Source of the DNA: DATLLN01 sp963809205
GTDB lineage: Bacteria > Actinomycetota > Thermoleophilia > Gaiellales > JAICJC01
DNA length: 8,995 nucleotides
Direction: 5' to 3'
Assembly: GCA_963809205.1 (NCBI GenBank)
Contig: CAWEIS010000007.1
Coordinates: 1 to 8,995, forward strand
This document shows positions 6,542 through 8,995 of the stretch, in pieces; the first letter of the stretch is position 1, and each line of letters begins with the position of its first letter. The translations under genes were made by a program, and so were the position numbers. The notes below the pieces were generated by a model. That model was not told where the DNA came from and made no database searches. It saw nothing but the letters and a program-made list of their open reading frames with translations.

Positions 6542-7347
6542 CCCTCGTCCTACTCGGCGCCGTCGCCTTGGCCGCCGCGCTCTGGTGCTGGCCGCGGGCA
6601 GCGCCGGCGCTGCCCGCGGCCCGTTATCAGCGCAGGAACGTCCCGCCGCTGGTGCGGATCGGTGCGCCGCTGCGGGGACGGGTTCCACCGCCGCGCTTCG
6701 CGGGCCTGGGCCTGGATCCACGCGCGGAGGAGCTGCGGGCCGGTTCGCTGCTCGTGTTTGGCGGCTCCGGCCTTGCCGCCCTGGTGCTGATGGGCGGGGT
6801 GGGCGGAGCGTGCGCGGCGGTCGGGCTCGCGGGCTTCGGCTGGGTGTATCCGGATGTCCGGCTGCGGACGGTCGACCGGCGGCGCGCCGACGCGATCGAG
6901 CGGCGGGCACCCAGCGCGCTCGATCTGATCGCGTCGACGGTGGCGGCGGGCGTGGGGATCGACGTCGCGATCGCCGGCGCCGCCGACGCGACCGGCGGGG
7001 AGCTGGGGGATGAGCTGAGGCGGACGGTGGCCAACCTCGCGCTGGGCAGACGCCGCGGTGACGAGCTGCGCGACCTGGCGGAACGCACCGGCTCCCCGTC
7101 GCTGGCTCGGCTGGCGGCGGCGCTGCGGATCTCCGACCGGCTCGGCGTGCCGCTCGCGGCGGCGCTGCGCCGTCAGGCGGAGCGGGCCAGGGCGGAGCAG
7201 GCGCGGCGGGTGCAGGAGCGCGCGGCCGTGGCGGCGCCGAAGATCCTGCTGGTCGTGGTTTTCGTGCTCGTCCCGGCCGCGCTTTTGCCGGTGATGACCG
7301 CACTGGCGCTGACGGCACTCGACGCCGTGAACGGGATCGGGTGGTGA
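6538..7347 (+). CDS. tadC: TadC-like type II/IV secretion platform protein
   Basis: This 269-residue integral membrane protein is the second T2SSF-type platform subunit. Hydrophobic segments lie at about 2-17, 68-86, 88-104 and 233-257. The cytoplasmic F-domain (about 113-225) has the TadC hallmarks: an RRAPSALDLIASTVAAGVGI helix, an ELGDELRR stretch, the LALGRRRGDELRDLAERTGSPSL region and the basic ALRRQAERARAEQARRVQE helix leading into the last membrane segment. Length and order (directly after tadB) match standard TadC. The GTG at 6538 overlaps the tadB stop by four bases (GTGA). The stop at 7345-7347 is followed after six bases by the GTG of a small open frame. Nothing is missing or obviously mutated. 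Confidence 0.92.
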   Translation: MTLVLLGAVALAAALWCWPRAAPALPAARYQRRNVPPLVRIGAPLRGRVPPPRFAGLGLDPRAEELRAGSLLVFGGSGLAALVLMGGVGGACAAVGLAGFGWVYPDVRLRTVDRRRADAIERRAPSALDLIASTVAAGVGIDVAIAGAADATGGELGDELRRTVANLALGRRRGDELRDLAERTGSPSLARLAAALRISDRLGVPLAAALRRQAERARAEQARRVQERAAVAAPKILLVVVFVLVPAALLPVMTALALTALDAVNGIGW

Positions 7348-7353
7348 GCTACG

Positions 7354-7561
7354 GTGGCGCCTGAGCGGTGGGCGTACGTCATCCTTCTCGTCAAGTGGTA
7401 CATGCGTGCTCCTGCAGTACGAGTTCTACGGAGACACGACGCAGCTGCGGATCAACGGCCTCGCGGGTATCGGCATAGTGGGTCTCGTGGCGCTGCTCGG
7501 TGTGGTCGATCGTCGGCGCGGACGCGATGCGCCTCCCCCGCCACCTGATGCGACTTCTTGA
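7354..7561 (+). CDS. Small membrane protein gene, coding signal split between two frames
   Basis: This is an unrecognised small gene just after tadC. From the GTG at 7354 (preceded by GGTGAG with five bases between) a frame encodes 17 residues, starting VAPERWAYVILLVKWYM, with G/C in 15 of 17 third positions. After the ATG codon at 7402-7404 that bias collapses. From 7406 the next frame takes over with equally strong bias and runs 51 codons to the TGA at 7559-7561. It begins VLLQYEFYGDTTQ, has a membrane segment at about its residues 19-34 (LAGIGIVGLVALLGVV), then RRRGR and a proline run. One extra base at about 7405 explains the switch: a sequencing or natural indel, or a programmed +1 shift. 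The joined product would have about 68 residues with two hydrophobic parts. Alternatively only the downstream frame (GTG 7406) is real. The position suggests a role with the Tad machine, but there is no family evidence. Confidence 0.5.
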
Positions 7562-7570
7562 CGAAGTTGC
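7550..7570 (+). terminator. Possible hairpin terminator at the operon end
   Basis: GCGACTTC (7550-7557) pairs with GAAGTTGC (7563-7570), forming eight pairs including one G-U, around a five-base TTGAC loop. It spans the stop codon of the small membrane gene and precedes the separately started pilin gene. No T-tract follows and the stem is only moderately strong, so the call is tentative. Confidence 0.3.
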
Positions 7571-7605
7571 GACACCCCGCAAGCCCGTTGTGACGGTTCA
7601 TGGCC

Positions 7606-7611
7606 TAGCGT
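7606..7611 (+). promoter_or_regulatory. Putative -10 box of a leaderless pilin transcript
   Basis: TAGCGT ends six bases before the ATG at 7618. Transcription would then start at or next to the A of the start codon, the standard geometry of leaderless mRNAs in actinobacteria. No Shine-Dalgarno sequence precedes this ATG, which fits. The hexamer resembles the TAGCAT proposed for the operon promoter. No good -35 box is found 16-18 bases upstream. A GTGACG motif at 7590-7595, the same hexamer that clusters before the response-regulator gene, could mark a regulator site. Confidence 0.4.
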
Positions 7612-7617
7612 TCTCGC

Positions 7618-8040
7618 ATGTCCCGTGGCCAGGCAACGACCGAGTACGTGGCGCTGATGCTGTGCATCGTGCTCGGCGTCTGCCTGCTGGTGCGCACGAT
7701 CACGCCGCTGGAGGGGCTGGGCATGTCGCTGGTGCACGTGTTCGTGCCCAAGCGACATCCGGCGCCGCCGAAGCATCCGCGCAAGCCGCCAGCGCAGCGC
7801 CGCGCGCCGAGGCGTACGCCGCGTTGCTACTGCCCGCTGGGCCCGTCGCCGCCGGCCTCGGCCAGCGCGGTCTCGGGCTCCTCGAACCGCAGCCGTGAGA
7901 CCAGGAAGGCCGCGAACGCGACCACCTCGCCGACGGCCAGGCCAATCGCGCCCCAGGCTGCGAGGGCGGGACCGATTCCCGGCTCGACGTTCTGGATCAG
8001 GCTCTGGCTGACCGCCCACTCGGCCTCGGTGAGCGTGTAG
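7618..8040 (+). CDS. Flp-type (type IVb) pilin, with anomalous C-terminal extension
   Basis: The N-terminus carries a prepilin signal: a short basic leader MSRG, then QATTEYVAL. This places Glu at +5 and Tyr at +6 after the predicted Gly cleavage site, as in Flp pilins, followed by a hydrophobic helix (about residues 12-26). This is the likely substrate of the Tad machine encoded upstream. A basic, proline-rich stretch (about 44-69: repeated PP, KH, RR) follows the helix. Mature Flp pilins have only about 45-60 residues, yet this frame stays open for 140. The part after about residue 70 lies antisense to the end of a convergent membrane protein gene with the wobble positions of both frames coinciding. 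Its open frame may therefore be an accident. The true stop may have been lost, or an indel may hide it. The start is secure, the C-terminus is not. A TadE-like small pseudopilin is the alternative identity. Confidence 0.65.
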   Translation: MSRGQATTEYVALMLCIVLGVCLLVRTITPLEGLGMSLVHVFVPKRHPAPPKHPRKPPAQRRAPRRTPRCYCPLGPSPPASASAVSGSSNRSRETRKAANATTSPTARPIAPQAARAGPIPGSTFWIRLWLTAHSASVSV

Positions 8041-8378
8041 ATGAACGCCGCGATGGCGGCCAGCAGGGCTGCGATGTGCCATCGCAGGCGGTGCGGCCGG
8101 TTGCAGCCGTGCGCCAGGTACGTACCGAACAGGGTGGAGGCGACCAGCACGACCAGGAGGCGGATCCAGTCGCTGTCGCGGAGCGCGTGGCCGATCACGC
8201 TGTTGTGCAGGTCGATGATCCGCGCGTCGTCGGCCACCCAGCCGGCGACCAGCGAGAGCGCGAGCATGATGGTGCCGGCCGCACAGAGTGCGGTGGCGAA
8301 CTGTCCGGGCACGAGGGCCAGGCGTCGACGGGCCTCCACAAGACTGGTATCGGAGCGGGATCGCGCGACCTTGAGCAT
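7827..8378 (-). CDS. Four-helix integral membrane protein of unknown function
   Basis: This is a 183-residue protein on the minus strand, from ATG (8378-8376) to TAG (7829-7827). Four hydrophobic segments lie at about 27-48, 71-90, 102-118 and 136-160, separated by short loops. The first loop has the phrase DDARIIDLHNSVIGHALRDSDW, and the second a single Cys followed by NRPHRLRWH. The N-terminus is basic (cytoplasmic by the positive-inside rule) and the C-terminus is acidic and glycine-rich. I cannot assign a family; the pattern resembles small conserved actinobacterial membrane proteins. Codon bias is strong and consistent, so the gene is real. No Shine-Dalgarno sequence precedes the start, suggesting a leaderless or weakly translated message. 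Its 3' end runs convergently into the pilin frame by 214 bases. It need not belong to the pilus system, as it is transcribed separately. Confidence 0.85.
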   Translation of the reverse strand: MLKVARSRSDTSLVEARRRLALVPGQFATALCAAGTIMLALSLVAGWVADDARIIDLHNSVIGHALRDSDWIRLLVVLVASTLFGTYLAHGCNRPHRLRWHIAALLAAIAAFIYTLTEAEWAVSQSLIQNVEPGIGPALAAWGAIGLAVGEVVAFAAFLVSRLRFEEPETALAEAGGDGPSGQ

Positions 8379-8444
8379 CGCGCCACAAAGGTGTTTATTC
8401 CGACCGGGGCAGGACGATTGTCAGTTTCAAGCCACTCCCTGGGC
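8379..8444. promoter_or_regulatory. Divergent promoter region between membrane protein and PAS sensor genes
   Basis: This 66-base gap separates two divergently transcribed starts (ATG at 8378 minus, ATG at 8445 plus), so promoters for both must lie here or inside the neighbouring genes. It contains the most AT-rich patch of the area (8385-8400). On the minus strand, TGTCAG (8420-8425) read in reverse gives CTGACA, near the TTGACA consensus. The AT patch follows about 18 bases further on, but without a convincing -10 box. Neither gene has a clear ribosome-binding site. Confidence 0.35.
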
Positions 8445-8995
8445 ATGACAGACACCAACGCGCCACTCCCCGGCCGCCCTGGCGGCACCTCGCGACCGCG
8501 GGACCGCGCCGGCATCCTCCGGCGCGCTCTCGACCGGATCGCCCCTGGTCGCGCAAGCCGCCGGTTCGAGACGCTCGTCCAGGAGCTGTCCGACGCCGTC
8601 TGGGAGATGGATCCTGCGCTGACCCGGATCGTGTTCGTCTCCGACCGGCTGACCGACCTGGTCAGGCGCTCGCCGGCGGAGATGCAGCGCGACCGCTCGA
8701 TGTGGATGCGCGACGTGGTGCACCCCGCCGACCACCAGGCCTTCGCCGACTTCATGGTCCGCGTCCGCACGGTGGCTCGGCCGAGGTCGAGTATCGGGCG
8801 TTCCGCGCCACCGAGGAGAGCGTCGAGCGCCAGACGCCGCTGTCAACCAGCTACCGGTTGCGCCACGCCGAGTCCGGCTGGCGCTGGTTCGCGTACGAGG
8901 CGATCGTCGTCCACGGGGACGACCGCGAGCCGCTCTACTGCCAGGGCGTGCCTGCGCGACGTCACCGCCGAGGAGCTCGCCACCCGTGCCCAGGG
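8445..8995 (+). CDS. PAS-domain sensor protein, partial and frameshifted
   Basis: From the ATG at 8445 an arginine-rich leader is followed from residue 41 by a PAS_3-type fold: FETLVQELSDAVWEMDP, a strand-and-helix FVSDRLTDLV, then VVHPADHQAF at about 91-100. At about 8768 the coding signal leaves this frame: the next frame (codons from CAC at 8768) continues the PAS domain with GGSAEVEYRAF, YRLRHAESGWRWFAYEA and PLYCQG. At about 8948-8952 it returns to the first frame with LRDVTAEELATRA, the usual end of a PAS/PAC unit. One missing base near 8768 and one extra base near 8950 account for this. The first frame has no stop to the window end, so a scrambled but open frame results. The output domain (kinase, GGDEF, further PAS) lies beyond the window. 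Sequencing errors or early gene decay are both possible. Confidence 0.75.
   Translation, partial: MTDTNAPLPGRPGGTSRPRDRAGILRRALDRIAPGRASRRFETLVQELSDAVWEMDPALTRIVFVSDRLTDLVRRSPAEMQRDRSMWMRDVVHPADHQAFADFMVRVRTVARPRSSIGRSAPPRRASSARRRCQPATGCATPSPAGAGSRTRRSSSTGTTASRSTARACLRDVTAEELATRAQ

Noticed and set aside
7344..7364. GTGA-overlap start after tadC giving a six-residue peptide
   Set aside because: The frame stops after VSYGGA; GTG at 7354 with GGTGAG upstream is a better start for the next gene.
7406..7548. Continuation of the 7354 frame to its own stop at 7548
   Set aside because: Third-position G/C falls to about one third after 7405, while the neighbouring frame shows strong coding bias and a membrane segment.
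1..8995. CRISPR arrays, tRNA/rRNA genes, insertion sequences, attachment sites
   Set aside because: I saw no regularly spaced repeats, no tRNA cloverleaf or CCA end, no transposase or integrase motifs and no long terminal inverted repeats.

Overview
The window is GC-rich DNA with short or overlapping gene junctions, GTG starts and strongly G/C-biased third codon positions. This points to an actinobacterium-like monoderm. A deep-branching soil lineage such as Thermoleophilia is a guess from overall gene style, not proven here. The core is a Tad/Flp-type pilus (tight-adherence, type IVb) assembly locus with a two-component system built into the front of the same apparent operon.

Layout. Positions 1-347 hold two gene remnants on opposite strands that meet near 165-172: the C-terminal end of an unidentified protein on the minus strand, and the C-terminal end of an oligopeptide-type ABC transporter solute-binding protein on the plus strand. 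Positions 348-607 are intergenic, with a strong bulged hairpin and palindrome cluster (404-434) and a plausible sigma-70-like promoter (467-495). From 608 to 7347 eight plus-strand genes run with every junction overlapping by 1 to 19 bases: OmpR-family response regulator, sensor histidine kinase without an extracellular sensor domain, a 261-residue protein of unknown function ending in a zinc ribbon, CpaB-like SAF protein, CpaE/TadZ-like ATPase, CpaF/TadA secretion ATPase, TadB-like and TadC-like inner-membrane platform proteins. A small membrane-protein gene follows (7354-7561), but its coding signal changes frame near 7405. A hairpin over its stop codon may end the operon. A Flp-type pilin gene with a likely leaderless promoter starts at 7618. 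Its open frame runs far into the 3' end of a convergent four-helix membrane protein gene (8378-7827, minus). Divergent from that gene, a PAS-domain sensor gene starts at 8445 and runs off the window; its PAS domain is split by two compensating frameshifts.

How it works together (inference). The histidine kinase and response regulator probably control production of, or respond to the state of, the Tad pilus. CpaE would localise the machine, CpaF would power it, TadB and TadC would form the membrane platform, CpaB would act outside the membrane, and the 7618 gene would supply the pilin. No prepilin peptidase and no TadE/TadF pseudopilin gene is visible, so these must lie elsewhere if the system is functional. 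The most interesting points are the two-component/Tad co-operon, the zinc-ribbon protein locked between kinase and CpaB, and the small frame-split protein between tadC and the pilin.
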